Part shown: positions 10,536-20,899 of the stretch, piece after piece
How positions within the stretch are numbered: the first letter of the stretch is position 1
Layout of the letters: every line of letters begins with the position of its first letter
Assembly: GCF_032854445.1 (NCBI RefSeq)
Contig: NC_088296.1
Location: 23,071,604 to 23,135,603, forward strand
Direction of reading: 5' to 3'
Origin: Liolophura sinensis
Lineage: Eukaryota; Mollusca; Polyplacophora; Chitonida; Chitonidae
Length of the DNA stretch: 64,000 nucleotides
Notes under the pieces: model-generated
Told to the model about the DNA's origin: nothing
Databases searched by the model: none
Seen by the model: the letters and a program-made list of their open reading frames with translations, nothing else
Position numbers and translations under genes: made by a program

Positions 10536-13500
10536 TCAGTATCGACGTTTACGACGTCTTCGTCTTTGGGTTTGCTTTGTATGGAATTGCCTTTTAAGGT
10601 CATCCGAAATATTTTCAGAAGGTTCCCATGTTGCTTCTTTGATGGGATATCCTTTCCAATGAACTAGATACTGTTTCTTACCTTTGTTCTTTCTGCTGCT
10701 TAGTAGTTTTTCTACTGGATAGGATATGTCATCAGATCCTTCATTGCTGGTAGCGTCTGTACTTACCTTTTTAGCCATTGCTTCGCTTGGTTGGTTTTTA
10801 GGCCTTGTAACTATGTTTTCCCGACTTTTGTCTGGGTCAAGGTAAGCCTTTAGTCGATTTGCATGGACAGGAGCTTTGAGTTCCACATTGTCGGTGCATC
10901 TCCGCAATCTATACGTGTTGGACGAACCCACCCATGTCACATAGTAAGGACCATCATGCTTCTTATGTAGTTTGCTTGATAACCCTTTTGGTACTTTTGG
11001 CGTGAACAGCATTACCAAATCGTTTAATTTGAATATTGGAACAGCTGTGTTCTCGTCATATCTTTCCTTGCTTTTTGCCTTTTTATTTGCATCGTTGTCT
11101 TGTGCAATTTTGGTTGCAAATTTCAAGTTATGCATGACGTTTTCAATGTGCGTTTTGGCATCATTTCCAAGCGTCTTCTCAGGGAGCAAGGAAACGTCAA
11201 TGGGTAAATTCATTTCCTTCGAAAACAAAATATAGAATGGCGAGTACTCGGTTGATTGGGTACATGGGCTCATTCGAAAAGCCATCATTATGCTTGGAAT
11301 GAGCTCTGGCCAGTTCTGTTGATCTGCTTCACAGTACGTTCTGAGACATTGCTTTATTGTGCTGTTTGTTCTCTCACAAACACTGTTTGATTGGGGATGA
11401 TAACTGCTAGTATGGTGCCTTGTTACTTGGAAGAGTCCACAGATTGCGTTGACAAGATTACTCATGAAATTCTTACCTCTGTCTGAAACGAGAGTGCGTG
11501 GGGCGCCGTATCGAGTGAAAATTTCATTGTAAAGGACGTTTGCAATTTCGCTTGCTTGTTGCGTTTTTAATGGAAATGCTTCCGTCCATCGTGAGAAACT
11601 GTCTACCAGTAACAGTATGTACTGATAGCCGTCTGCTGTTTTGGTTAGTGGGCCCATGATATCCATATGCCATCTGGAGAACGTTGATTCTACCGGTAAA
11701 GGCATAAGTGGAGCATGTTTATGTTTTCGATGGGATTTTGCTCTTTGACAAGCTACGCATGACTTTATGTAATCCCCAACATCTTGGTACATGTTTCGCC
11801 AGTAATACCTTTCCCTAATGGCTTGATGAGTTCGGTCTCTTCCTAAGTGTGAACCGCCTGCTAAACTATCATGGAAAGATAGCAAAACGTCTTCTCGCAG
11901 CACTTTGGGCAATGCCAGTTGAGACACTAACTTATCACTTGGCACTTGAGGTTTTGCTCTTTTTTGATAGAAATGGTATAACAAACCATCTAGCAAAGCG
12001 TAATAGTTTGATTCCGAAACTATTCTGTCAGCTTTTGATTTGTTTTCTGGAAGGATATTCTCTGACAAGTATGTGATCATATCTGCAAATTCTTCATCTT
12101 CTTTCTGAAGGGTAATTATATTGTTCTTTGATTGATCTTCCATTCGTGCTAGCTGAGTTTGAGTAGCATCTATGGTTTCTACTTTTTTATGATTTACTTG
12201 GTCGTAAAAGAATTCGACCTCAGTTAATTCTGGAGACGTATCTATTTGGGCTATCGGTGAAGGTATATCCAGCAAATCTTCAGTATTGCACTGATCTTTG
12301 ACGTCATTATACGTCCTCCTTGATAAGGCGTCCGCATTAGTATTTGCGATACCTGGTTTGTGAACGATATCAAAGTTATATTGTTCAAGTCGAACCGCCC
12401 ATCTGGCTAAGCGGCCTGTGGAATGATTGGAATTCCGTAAGCAGGACAGTGCTTTATGATCTGTGACCACTGTAAACTTAGCATTTGCCAAATATATATG
12501 GAAGTGATTTATTCCTTCTATGACTGCCAAGCATTCTAAATCGGATACACACCACTTCTTTTCGAATCCTTTCAAGGATCTACCACCATATGCTACAACA
12601 CGCTCTCTACCATTCTCATCACGCTGTCCAAGGATATATCCTAATGCATAACCAGATGCATCTGTTGTGAGAATGAATGGTTTTTGCATGTCGGGGTAAG
12701 CTAGTACAGGCGGGGATGTCAATGCGAGTTTTAGACTTTCAAATGCCTGTTTTCGTTCTGGTGACCAATCGAAAGATTTGTCTTTTTGAAGAAGTTGCGA
12801 CAAGGGGGCTGCTATTTTGGAATAGTTTAGTATAAATCTTCTGTAGTAATTGCAAAGTCCTAAAAAACTCCGCACGTCTTTCTGATTTTGGGGAGTCGGA
12901 AAAGAACGTACCGCGTCTGTTTTCTGCAGATCCACCTTAACGCCATCTTTCGTCAAGACGTGTCCGAGGTAGTGGACCTTTGCAACGGCAAAGTTACACT
13001 TCGATGGCTTTAAGGTGAGGTGTGCTTGGCGCAATTGATTAAACACCTCATCTAAATGCTTCAGATGTTCTTCAAATGATCTACTAAAAACAAGAATGTC
13101 ATCAACGTAGACCAGCACAGATTTCCAGTTGAGTCCTCTGAGGGCCCTGGACATGACCATTTGGAAGCTTGCTGGTGCGTTCATAAGACCGAACGGCATG
13201 CGCCGCCATTGGTACACACCGCTGTGGGTCACAAAGGCTGCTTTGTGGGCAGTCTCAGGGTCCATAGGAATCTGCCAAAAACCGGAAGCTAAATCTAGAA
13301 CTGAGAAAATTTGGGCTTGAGACTGGCCGACAGCATCGAAAACATCTTCAATGCGGGGAAGAGGGAATGACATAGGCTTGGTGATACTATTTAAACGCCG
13401 GTAGTCTACAGCAAAACGGTACTCACCTGTTTTCTTTTTCACCATAACGATTGGACTTTGCCACGGTGAGGATGAAGGCTCTATTATTCCATGTTGGAGC

Positions 13501-14537
13501 ATTTCATCAATTTGTTTGTCTACCTCGGTTTTGATTTCGTGGTTTGTCCGATATGGTTGTCTTCGAACAGGCATACCATCACCTGTTTCTATCCGGTGAT
13601 GATATAGGGTTGTCGAACCCAATTCAGATAGATCAGAGGCAAACACATCTCTGTTTTTGTTGAGAAACATTCGTAAGGTGTCTTTTTCTTTTTCTGATAA
13701 CTCGGAATTGTTGAGAGGTATGTTTAATGGTTCACTTACCTTTTTTTGTATGGGAACGGTTTGGCGATGTTCTTGTTTCACATCTACATCAGATGCAATA
13801 GCCATGACTTTATTTTTCTGTATAGTTATTTCTTTGTTGGTGGGATTCATGATTCTTATGAAACCTTTGTTTTCAATAACTTTCACCAAGCATCGTGCTC
13901 CAGCTATATGCTGTTTGGTTGGTAAAGATGACAATGGTTCTATGAGAACAATAGTGCCATTTTTTCTCTTTGGCAAGTTAACCAAAACTTCTTGCTCATG
14001 GTTTGGAGGGATGGTAACAGTTGTTGATGCTTTAGCGTAAGTTGAGCTTGTTTGTATTGCCTGAACACTATTTTTGTAAGGCAGATACAATGTATTGTCT
14101 GCCATGTTTATATTAGCTGAGTTGGCTGTGAGAAAGTCAATGCCTAAGATGAGGGAGGTATGCAAATTGGAAATGACATGAAAAATCTGTGATATTGTAA
14201 CGTTACCTATGGTTATAGGAAGGGAAATGGTACCTAAAACAGGGAGTGGGTAGTTGCTTACTCCCACTATTTTAGAGATAGATGGCTGTGAGAGAGGAGG
14301 AAGAGTCAGACCTGTTTTATGTAAGAAGGATTCTGTAACACATGAGATTGCTGCACCCGTGTCTACAAGTGCGCTAATTCGTGCCTGACCTACTCTGACA
14401 AAAACATTATTTTGTTGTAGGGGCGCGATCAATTTTACGGTATTTCCTTCTACATTTGGTTGCACTTGGTTTCTTGATAGTTTTGGACCTTTCCTATGCC
14501 TATCCCTAGGTAGCGACCTGTGGATAGGCGCTAATTC
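10536..14537 (-). CDS. pol: Pol polyprotein: protease, RT, RNase H, integrase, chromodomain
   Basis: Open for 1333 codons directly after the gag UAG and in gag's frame. Numbered from the GTG at 14465: protease DTG at 35-37 and ILGID at 107-111; reverse transcriptase with YVDD at 453-456; RNase H TDAS with Asp at 602; integrase HHCC zinc finger (GSHLG His near 873, CVAC downstream); catalytic D935, D995 and E1031, giving D-35-E spacing; GPY/F module (HDGPYYV); then a C-terminal chromodomain (KKQYLVHWKGYPIKEATWEP). No ATG precedes the protease (the first internal Met is residue 121), so Pol is most simply made by UAG read-through as Gag-Pol. All catalytic residues are present and there are no internal stops. 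The chromodomain marks it as chromovirus-like and may steer integration to modified histones. Confidence 0.95.
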   Translation of the reverse strand, partial: ELAPIHRSLPRDRHRKGPKLSRNQVQPNVEGNTVKLIAPLQQNNVFVRVGQARISALVDTGAAISCVTESFLHKTGLTLPPLSQPSISKIVGVSNYPLPVLGTISLPITIGNVTISQIFHVISNLHTSLILGIDFLTANSANINMADNTLYLPYKNSVQAIQTSSTYAKASTTVTIPPNHEQEVLVNLPKRKNGTIVLIEPLSSLPTKQHIAGARCLVKVIENKGFIRIMNPTNKEITIQKNKVMAIASDVDVKQEHRQTVPIQKKVSEPLNIPLNNSELSEKEKDTLRMFLNKNRDVFASDLSELGSTTLYHHRIETGDGMPVRRQPYRTNHEIKTEVDKQIDEMLQHGIIEPSSSPWQSPIVMVKKKTGEYRFAVDYRRLNSITKPMSFPLPRIEDVFDAVGQSQAQIFSVLDLASGFWQIPMDPETAHKAAFVTHSGVYQWRRMPFGLMNAPASFQMVMSRALRGLNWKSVLVYVDDILVFSRSFEEHLKHLDEVFNQLRQAHLTLKPSKCNFAVAKVHYLGHVLTKDGVKVDLQKTDAVRSFPTPQNQKDVRSFLGLCNYYRRFILNYSKIAAPLSQLLQKDKSFDWSPERKQAFESLKLALTSPPVLAYPDMQKPFILTTDASGYALGYILGQRDENGRERVVAYGGRSLKGFEKKWCVSDLECLAVIEGINHFHIYLANAKFTVVTDHKALSCLRNSNHSTGRLARWAVRLEQYNFDIVHKPGIANTNADALSRRTYNDVKDQCNTEDLLDIPSPIAQIDTSPELTEVEFFYDQVNHKKVETIDATQTQLARMEDQSKNNIITLQKEDEEFADMITYLSENILPENKSKADRIVSESNYYALLDGLLYHFYQKRAKPQVPSDKLVSQLALPKVLREDVLLSFHDSLAGGSHLGRDRTHQAIRERYYWRNMYQDVGDYIKSCVACQRAKSHRKHKHAPLMPLPVESTFSRWHMDIMGPLTKTADGYQYILLLVDSFSRWTEAFPLKTQQASEIANVLYNEIFTRYGAPRTLVSDRGKNFMSNLVNAICGLFQVTRHHTSSYHPQSNSVCERTNSTIKQCLRTYCEADQQNWPELIPSIMMAFRMSPCTQSTEYSPFYILFSKEMNLPIDVSLLPEKTLGNDAKTHIENVMHNLKFATKIAQDNDANKKAKSKERYDENTAVPIFKLNDLVMLFTPKVPKGLSSKLHKKHDGPYYVTWVGSSNTYRLRRCTDNVELKAPVHANRLKAYLDPDKSRENIVTRPKNQPSEAMAKKVSTDATSNEGSDDISYPVEKLLSSRKNKGKKQYLVHWKGYPIKEATWEPSENISDDLKRQFHTKQTQRRRRRKRRY

Positions 14538-14540
14538 CTA
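14499..14540 (-). promoter_or_regulatory. UAG read-through site with downstream stem-loop
   Basis: On the minus strand, UAG (14540-14538) is followed by a 9-nt spacer (GAATTAGCG). A 7-bp stem comes next: CCTATCC (14528-14522) with GGATAGG (14505-14499). It encloses an inner stem AGGT (14519-14516) with ACCT (14511-14508) and a 4-nt loop. The layout resembles gammaretroviral read-through signals, which use a UAG, an eight-base spacer and a pseudoknot. CCTATC can also pair with GATAGG, which contains the stop codon, so two folds compete. Confidence 0.65.
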
Positions 14541-15608
14541 TCTGAATCTTTTGTCGTCACAGAGAATTGAGTAGTGACCAGTTCGATGACATTTTGTGCA
14601 GAATGCATCTTTAGCGACACAAACTGGTTTTGATTTACAGTTGAACTCACCACATTTACGACATTGTCCCTCTTGAAGTTGAGGTCGCCATGGGCGTTGC
14701 TGTGGTTGTTGTGGCTGTGGTTGTGGGTCAGAAATCCACTGCCAGTGTCCATTGGATGAAAGGGGTGGTTGTGACTGTTGTCTTCTGTATCCTCTTCCCC
14801 TTCCATTTTGGTACTGCCGGTTTCTTGGCCGTTGATCGTATCTTTGACCTGGCCAAGGATTTGGTCCATACGTTTGTATTTCATTGATGTGCTGGTCGGG
14901 AGTCATCATTGACGACACTTTGTCCATTACTTGTTTGGCAAAGCTGTCCACATCAATCGAACCAACGTTTGCCTTGTTTGTGGTGAAGTGAAGATTCTCA
15001 GCATGGAGCACTGCTTGTCTTAATTCCGTCATTGTTTTGGGGTCTTTTCCGGCGACTGTCGGAAGAAGGTGTTCGAGAAGACCACTCATGGTAATCCCTA
15101 CAAGTGTTTCCTCATTAATTGTCCTGTTCAATGCCTGAGTTTGGACTCTGGCTATGAAGTCAACTCCACTTTCGCCCGGTGCTTGTCTGGACTTATAAAG
15201 TGCCAGATTATGAATGGAGCAGTATGGCTTAAATCTATCTAGGAATGCTGCTTTTAATGCAGGCCAAGATATTTTTGTTTCCTGTGACAGATTGTGATAC
15301 CACAAGATGGCGTGTCCTTCAAGGTGTAGCGGGAAACCATGCAATGCCTTTTCCGTGGAAAATCCATTAAAATGTACATACTGTTCGAAAAGTCCCAGCC
15401 AAATCGTGGGGTTTTGGCCTTCGTCTCCTCTAAATTTCGTTAAGGATACGCTGCTGAAATTGTTGTTGGTTACAGTTGTCATGGTTTGATTTTCGACAGT
15501 AGGAACTGACGGACTATCCACTGCGGGGCCTTTGCTTCGCGTCTGGTAGTTTGTTGGCGTGACACCCACACTCATTGACTCGGTCTTCGTTTGGTTTTTG
15601 TTAGGCAT
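14538..15608 (-). CDS. gag: Gag polyprotein
   Basis: A 356-residue structural protein. I start it at the ATG at 15608 (MPNKNQTK); the frame is open to 15632 but only by a GTG that lies in the likely primer-binding site. Residues about 60-170 form a retrotransposon Gag domain (FRGDEGQNPTIWLGLFEQY, then AILWYHNL). A Gln/Arg/Pro-rich linker follows. Near the C-terminus is a CCHC zinc knuckle, CTKCHRTGHYSILC (C-X2-C-X4-H-X4-C), preceded by a further cysteine cluster. The frame ends at a UAG and continues as Pol without a frame change. Gag forms the particle and binds RNA. Confidence 0.92.
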   Translation of the reverse strand: MPNKNQTKTESMSVGVTPTNYQTRSKGPAVDSPSVPTVENQTMTTVTNNNFSSVSLTKFRGDEGQNPTIWLGLFEQYVHFNGFSTEKALHGFPLHLEGHAILWYHNLSQETKISWPALKAAFLDRFKPYCSIHNLALYKSRQAPGESGVDFIARVQTQALNRTINEETLVGITMSGLLEHLLPTVAGKDPKTMTELRQAVLHAENLHFTTNKANVGSIDVDSFAKQVMDKVSSMMTPDQHINEIQTYGPNPWPGQRYDQRPRNRQYQNGRGRGYRRQQSQPPLSSNGHWQWISDPQPQPQQPQQRPWRPQLQEGQCRKCGEFNCKSKPVCVAKDAFCTKCHRTGHYSILCDDKRFR

Positions 15609-15616
15609 GCAGGATC

Positions 15617-15631
15617 GGACGTTCTCCACCA
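15617..15631 (-). promoter_or_regulatory. Candidate primer-binding site
   Basis: Two bases after the 5' LTR end the minus strand reads TGGTGGAGAACGTCC. TGG pairs with the CCA end of a tRNA. I could not name the tRNA from memory. Confidence 0.6.
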
Positions 15632-15633
15632 CC

Positions 15634-16670
15634 TATTATAGTCTTGGTTCTGTCCTGATGCTAGCACCCTTTGCCGTTTACAAAGGTTTGCTATAAGTAG
15701 AGCTGTAATAAGAAATACGAAGCCAGTCAGTCAATTATCGAGCACACAAGTGGAAGTCTTCTTTTATTAAAGAGACAAATATTAAGATAAACAGGTGCAT
15801 ACATGTATATCCGTAACATTTGCACCGCTTATTTACAAGTATATAAATGTATTTAATATTTAACAATAATATTCGACAAACCGTAAATTATATAATATTC
15901 GATAATCGTACTTATGAATCAATACGTACATGTAATACAATTTAACTATAGGTCTTACGCTGGGACACCTGTTACTTACCTGTAATAAGAAATACGAAGC
16001 CAGTCAGTCAATTATCGAGCACACAAGTGGAAGTGAAGTCCTACCACTCTGTGCCCGACTTTATAGCTGACCGACGTGGCAACGCATTCACAGAACAGGC
16101 AAGAACAAGTGTCTCCACGGACGACCGTAACCTTGTACAGGCGCCCTAGAGAGCGGCCCTTTCTATACATGCACGCTCCCGCTAATCGGGCTAATCCTCT
16201 ACCCCGAGTCATTCATAATGACTCGGTAGCAGATGGGTATCCCGACCACAGGAGCGCTTACATACAATCTTTAAACATGTAGGTAAACATGTAGGTAAAT
16301 ATACGATATATTCTATATGAGTAAATAGGTGTAGCATATTGATTTACATATACACCAAATGATACATTTTATTATTAATTTAATACAGTGGTATGCCCTG
16401 TGACGTAAGTAAGTAATACATGGAGTAATATGTGAGTATAATATAACTTAAATAACATACTGGAAATGGTGTGTGCATGCTGTGACGTGCATGTACACAC
16501 CTTATCTTATACAATTCTATCCGTCTGAGTAAGGGCTAATACATATATCAAATAATACAAACAATACTGTCAATATAATATAACAAATAAATAATGTGAT
16601 TATACATGTAATGAATCATATAAACAACATGGTCAATATATAAATAATCGTAATTATGTAACCTATAACA
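15634..16670 (-). repeat. 5' LTR of the gypsy element
   Basis: The direct copy of 8303-9339, offset by 7331 bases. It carries the promoter used for transcription: TATAAAG at 16059-16065 (minus). AATAAA is at 15763-15768. The 55-bp blocks are at 15703-15757 and 15980-16034. On the minus strand the first block ends ACAG|GTAAGTAA, a strong splice-donor consensus, and the second ends TTTCTTATTACAG, a good acceptor. Confidence 0.95.
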
Positions 16671-16674
16671 CTAG

Positions 16675-18290
16675 TATCACCCGAGTTAAAGGACCAATTC
16701 ACATCCATATTCAGGGCATGTTGGAGCTTTATAGATTGTAAAGAAAAGGAAGAGTAAAACAGAACCGAAAAGGGAACTGGCCTTACGAGTGTCAGCAGCT
16801 GACGCTCACAGCTATAATCAGTTTCGCACTGGGGACGATTCTCCGCCTCACCACACCGGGTGCTTTGATTCAGCAGAAATGTCTTGGTAGGCATAAATAA
16901 AAACAATAGTCAAGAGATCCATGACAATCCAGTGTATTGCCTTTCTAATGTGATACCCCCACTTGCTAATCCAATCGATTTCGAGAGATTTAAGCCGAAG
17001 TCGAACTTTGTTTCTTTAGAGCCATTCACTGAATATTTTACAGCAACTTGGATGTAAACGCCCTAACAATTAATTCATTATAGGAGCAAACAGACCATCA
17101 TTAAAAAGTATATTTGTTGGGGGTAACTCGACCAGTTCTAGAGCAAAAAATGGCCATAGTGGTTTCCATTGGGTTTCTGATGGATTTTCTGTAAATGGTA
17201 ACTTCTTCAAAATATCTATCTCTTTCGTATACTGCCTGATCCTCTTTTTAACTTTAGAAGGATGGGAGTATAGGGGCAGTTTAATGGTGAAACCCCTCAA
17301 GCACATGTATTACGGCACAACAAACACTCTATATCACAGATTCACACACAGAGTAGGACAGGCACAACGCTAGACTGCAGTGATACAAGAGTTCAGTCAA
17401 CCAGCATAATTACGGAGATTGAAAATTATTCGATAGGTTAGATTTAATAAAACAAGTTATTAACAGCCACATATGTTCCGTTTGGTTTTCGTCTGATGCT
17501 TTCAAAATAAATCAAGACGGTACAGTGTCAAGTATAGATCATCCGTCACAAGACCTGTAGTACTCATCTCCCAAATGGTTTTGACTTCACGGGGCTCATA
17601 CTATATCTGTATCTTTAAGCTTGTAATGATACATAAATCGCAATCACTTAACTGATCTTTAAGCCTAAAATTAATGGTCAGTCTTACAACAAATCAGAGA
17701 GATGTGTAAATGTGAGGCGTCATCAGGGATTGTTGTTTATAGTACGTCGCATTATGCAAATTAGCATCAAGTATGATTGCTTGTTGATCAGATCAGTCGG
17801 CCATCTTCCCAGCTTAGCTTTACATTCACAGTTCTGAACCGTTACATTCACTAACCTTAAACTCGGTCCTGTTTCTTGCGCTCCCCTCAAAGTCCGAACC
17901 TTGTAGGCCACAAAAAAAGATTGAGGTGTTCCATGGCATTAAAGTAACTCTGGATTGATATCTCCTCATTATGTGGGAATAATAAAGATCATAAAGTCAC
18001 GGTTAACTCAAATGTAACCGTCGCGTCTACTCTGATAGGCATCAGAACTTCGCAAACCGCTATTTGCCAGATCACGTCACGTTATCACGGAGAACTCCAC
18101 TGCTCTTTCCCTTTTCTTTCTCTTCATTGTTAACACACAAATTAAAGTTAAGACTCCCGCACAATCCGTCGCCCTTTAGATGGTGTACATCTCATTGCTT
18201 TTATTCCAAGCGTTCACGCGTTAATTTTTTTCCGGACTATGCTGACCGCGGGAGAGCAATCCGTCTGGTGGTCAGGACTCTTGTTGAAAG
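16675..18290. other. Unassigned DNA
   Basis: No recognisable gene. Open frames at 16616-16906, 17070-17306 and 17723-17911 (minus) show no domain or splice context I can support. Confidence 0.5.
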
Positions 18291-18293
18291 ACA

Positions 18294-18918
18294 TGCGCAG
18301 TACACAGAAACCAGCGGGCAGAACCTTTGATGCCTACTCCAGCTCCTGAGCGACCCTGGCAAATGGTCGCCACAGATTTGTTTCACACACGCTCCAAGGA
18401 CTACTTGATTGTAGTGGACTATTTCTCTCGCTAAATTGAGGTAGCAGTGATAAGAAACACCACGAAAACTACGAAAGCGGAAACTTCGCAGTACAGTACC
18501 TGTCATTCACACAGAACTGACTCCGCCTTGGCCCAATTTGAAAAAAAAAGAACAAGCAAAGTGGGAGAAACTTCGACATCACCACAGTGCTCGTTCACTT
18601 GCACCTATTCCTCCTGGGACAACGGTTCAGGTGAGGAATTTAGACAGAACAGTAGCAGTACTTCAAAAGGGAGATAACCGTAGGTCATACATCATCGAGT
18701 CTTCAGGCACTGTGGTGCGAAACAGTGATCACTTGATTGTACTTCCTTCCCACTCTGCCCCCACAAGAGTCAGCAGTACCGCCGTCATCAGGAGGACAAT
18801 CGCAATCACCCCGATCCAGGCAAAACCGTCCCCTGCCAAGCCTGCAGTTCAGACGTCACGTCCACGGCGAACAGTCAAACTGTCACTCAAAGGTCGAGAA
18901 AACTTAGAGCTGAGTTAG
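18294..18918 (+). pseudogene. Ty3/gypsy integrase relic
   Basis: The first part (18294-18460) encodes the end of an integrase zinc finger and the start of the core, seen as PLMPTPAPERPWQMVATDLF then DYLIVVDYFSR, with a stop where a tyrosine is usual. The rest of the core is missing. After a gap and a frame change, 18538-18918 encodes the C-terminal region: PPGTTVQVRNLDRTVAVLQK, then SYIIESSGTVVRNSDHLIVLP. It is a different, older lineage from the element at 8303-16670, with no chromodomain seen. It is an internally deleted relic and not functional. Confidence 0.8.
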
Positions 18919-19411
18919 TTTTCAGGAGAGACCGTTTACAGCACAGACGGTTTACAGCACAGACAGACGTTAATAGTGTTTTATTCAGTGTCTAAATCTG
19001 TTTAGTGAAATGACTGAGATACGTTGGAAGACATTACCAATTTATGTATAAGGCAATACACCTTATAATGTTTCGTTTCAGATAAACAGACACTCCTTCT
19101 AAGTTCAGTTTCGTAAGTTTAAATCTGATACTGTTTGAAATTATTTCAAAGAACCGAACAATCTTTGTAAAAGGCAATCCACCATAATCATGTTTCATTT
19201 CGGATAAACAGACATACGATTGTAGTTTAAGTTTAGTGCATTCAAACGTATAAAAGGGGAATGTAATGCAGCGGAATCCGCCTGCACGCCACATGACTGT
19301 GTTTTGTTTATATGTATGTTGTACGTCACGTTGTACATCACGTGACGGGGCTGACAAAATGAACAGTCAAATTTCCTGAACGAACGCTCGCTCTTATTCG
19401 ATCAATCACAA

Positions 19412-19874
19412 CCTTTACCAAATATTACTGAAGATTGCTCTTCTGTTAACTCCGACCTCACGAAATGTCCACTCAACATTTGTCCAGTATTACTGTAGAT
19501 GTCCACTCTGTTCACTCCGATCTCCGTAAATGTTCACCCACCCTTTGTCTAGTATTACTGTGGATTTGTCTTCTGTTTAATCCGATATCCGGAAATGTTC
19601 ACCCACCTTTTGCCAAGTATTGGTGTAGATTCACTCTCTGTTAACTCCGATCTCTCTAGATGTCCACTCAACATTTGCTCTGTGTTACTGTAGATTTTTC
19701 TTCTGTTTAATCCGATCTCTCTAAGTGTAGACCACCCTTTGATCAGTGTTATTTTGTATTTTTCTTCTGTTTACACCGATCTATCTAAATGTCCAGTCAT
19801 CTTTTACCAATTATTACTATAGATTTTCTTCTGTTTAATCCGATCTCTCTAAATGTCCACCACCCTTTGCCCAG
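19412..19874. repeat. Minisatellite, about 62-64 bp unit, left half
   Basis: Diverged tandem copies of a unit with the core TTCTGTTTAATCCGATCTCT followed by AAATGTCCAC and TTTGCCCAGTGTTACTGTAG. The array resumes after the inserted LTR at 20646. About seven copies lie here. Confidence 0.85.
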
Positions 19875-20645
19875 TGTTACGACCCAAACTGTCTGTATTA
19901 TAAAGAGATGGCTTGTTCGAAATACACGACAGTATAGCCGCACAAAAAAGTAACCAAAACCAGCAGATTTTATTTTACAACAATTTATTAGCTTAACAAG
20001 AACAGATAATAAGACTTATACATATACTAAAGTACTTAAGTTTAACAAGAAAGGATAGCAGTATCCATACAAATACTAAAGTACTTATGGTGTCAAGTCC
20101 AAACGGACGCATCTATTCCACAATATATATACCACACAGGCATAAATGCTCAGAGGCAAATTCACAAGAGGGAAAATCCACAGTATAACTGAGTGTACGA
20201 CGAAATATACACAAAATTCCACAGACAGGGTCCGTGTACTAATAAGCACTGTGTATACAAGAGCACAAATTAAACATACAAGTTCAGACTGAACAAGTGC
20301 TCGGTGGAGATAGGATATAACAAAGCCAGAGGCTATAAAGACACCAAAATTCAGCACAAAAGGCCTACTAAAATAATACACAGCAAAAGCATCCAAGCTC
20401 TCAATAGTTCTCCTTTCTGCGTTCTCTGTTCTCTCCCTGTTTGACCTGCTTTCGTAGGTCTTATATAGCCTGGTGGAATTGTCTAGAATAAGAAAATTCC
20501 TGAACACTTGATGTAAACAAACAGGCACCGAACTGCGCGCATTCTGGAACATTCTACGGTAGAGGCAGACAGCAGGCGCTGAACTCAGCGTATGTAAACA
20601 GTGGCAAGCTAAATTTAGAAACTGACGGCAGTCGTGCACATAACA
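19875..20645 (-). mobile_element. Solo LTR inserted in the minisatellite
   Basis: A 771-bp unit with TG...CA ends (minus strand TGTTATGTGCAC...TCGTAACA), flanked by CCAG at 19871-19874 and 20646-20649. The host array reads through if it is removed. The minus strand has a TATA box (GCTATATAAGACC, about 20460-20470) and an AATAAA near 19985-19991, so it is oriented minus. A 184-codon open frame (20085-20639) fills much of it; it has hydrophobic segments but no recognised domain, and I treat it as incidental. No internal retroelement DNA remains. Confidence 0.8.
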
Positions 20646-20887
20646 CCAGTGTTACTTTGTATTTTTCTTCTGTTTACACCGATCTATCTAAATGTCCACT
20701 CATCTTTTGCCAATTATTACTATAGATTTTTTCTGTTTAATCCGATCTCTCTAAATGTCCACCACCTTTTGCCCAGTGTTACTTTGTATTCTTCTTCTGT
20801 TAACTCCCATCTCTCTAAATGTCCACCCACAATTTGCCCAGTATTACTGTTGAATGCTCCTCTGTTATCTCCGACCTCTGTAAATGA
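20646..20887. repeat. Minisatellite, right half
   Basis: Continuation of the 62-64 bp array interrupted at 19875, about four copies. Confidence 0.85.
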
Positions 20888-20899
20888 GGAAGACTACGC

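Larger units (their letters stand above)
8303..16670 (-). mobile_element. Full-length Ty3/gypsy chromovirus-like retrotransposon
   Basis: An 8.37-kb element on the minus strand. From its 5' end: LTR (15634-16670), PBS-like site, gag (15608-14538), pol in the same frame after one UAG, an env-like third gene in two pieces (10314-9414), polypurine tract (9349-9340), LTR (9339-8303). The flanks share CTAG at 8299-8302 and 16671-16674, a 4-bp target duplication (5 bp if the next T is counted). The two LTRs match wherever I compared them, so insertion is recent. Gag and pol are open throughout; env is broken by a frame change. The element is probably close to active for gag-pol. Confidence 0.95.

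Noticed and set aside
15609-15632. Gag starting upstream at the GTG
   Set aside because: That codon lies in the candidate primer-binding site; the ATG at 15608 is the better start.
20085-20639. 184-codon open frame on the minus strand
   Set aside because: It lies within a solo LTR, over its promoter and poly(A) signals; no recognised domain.
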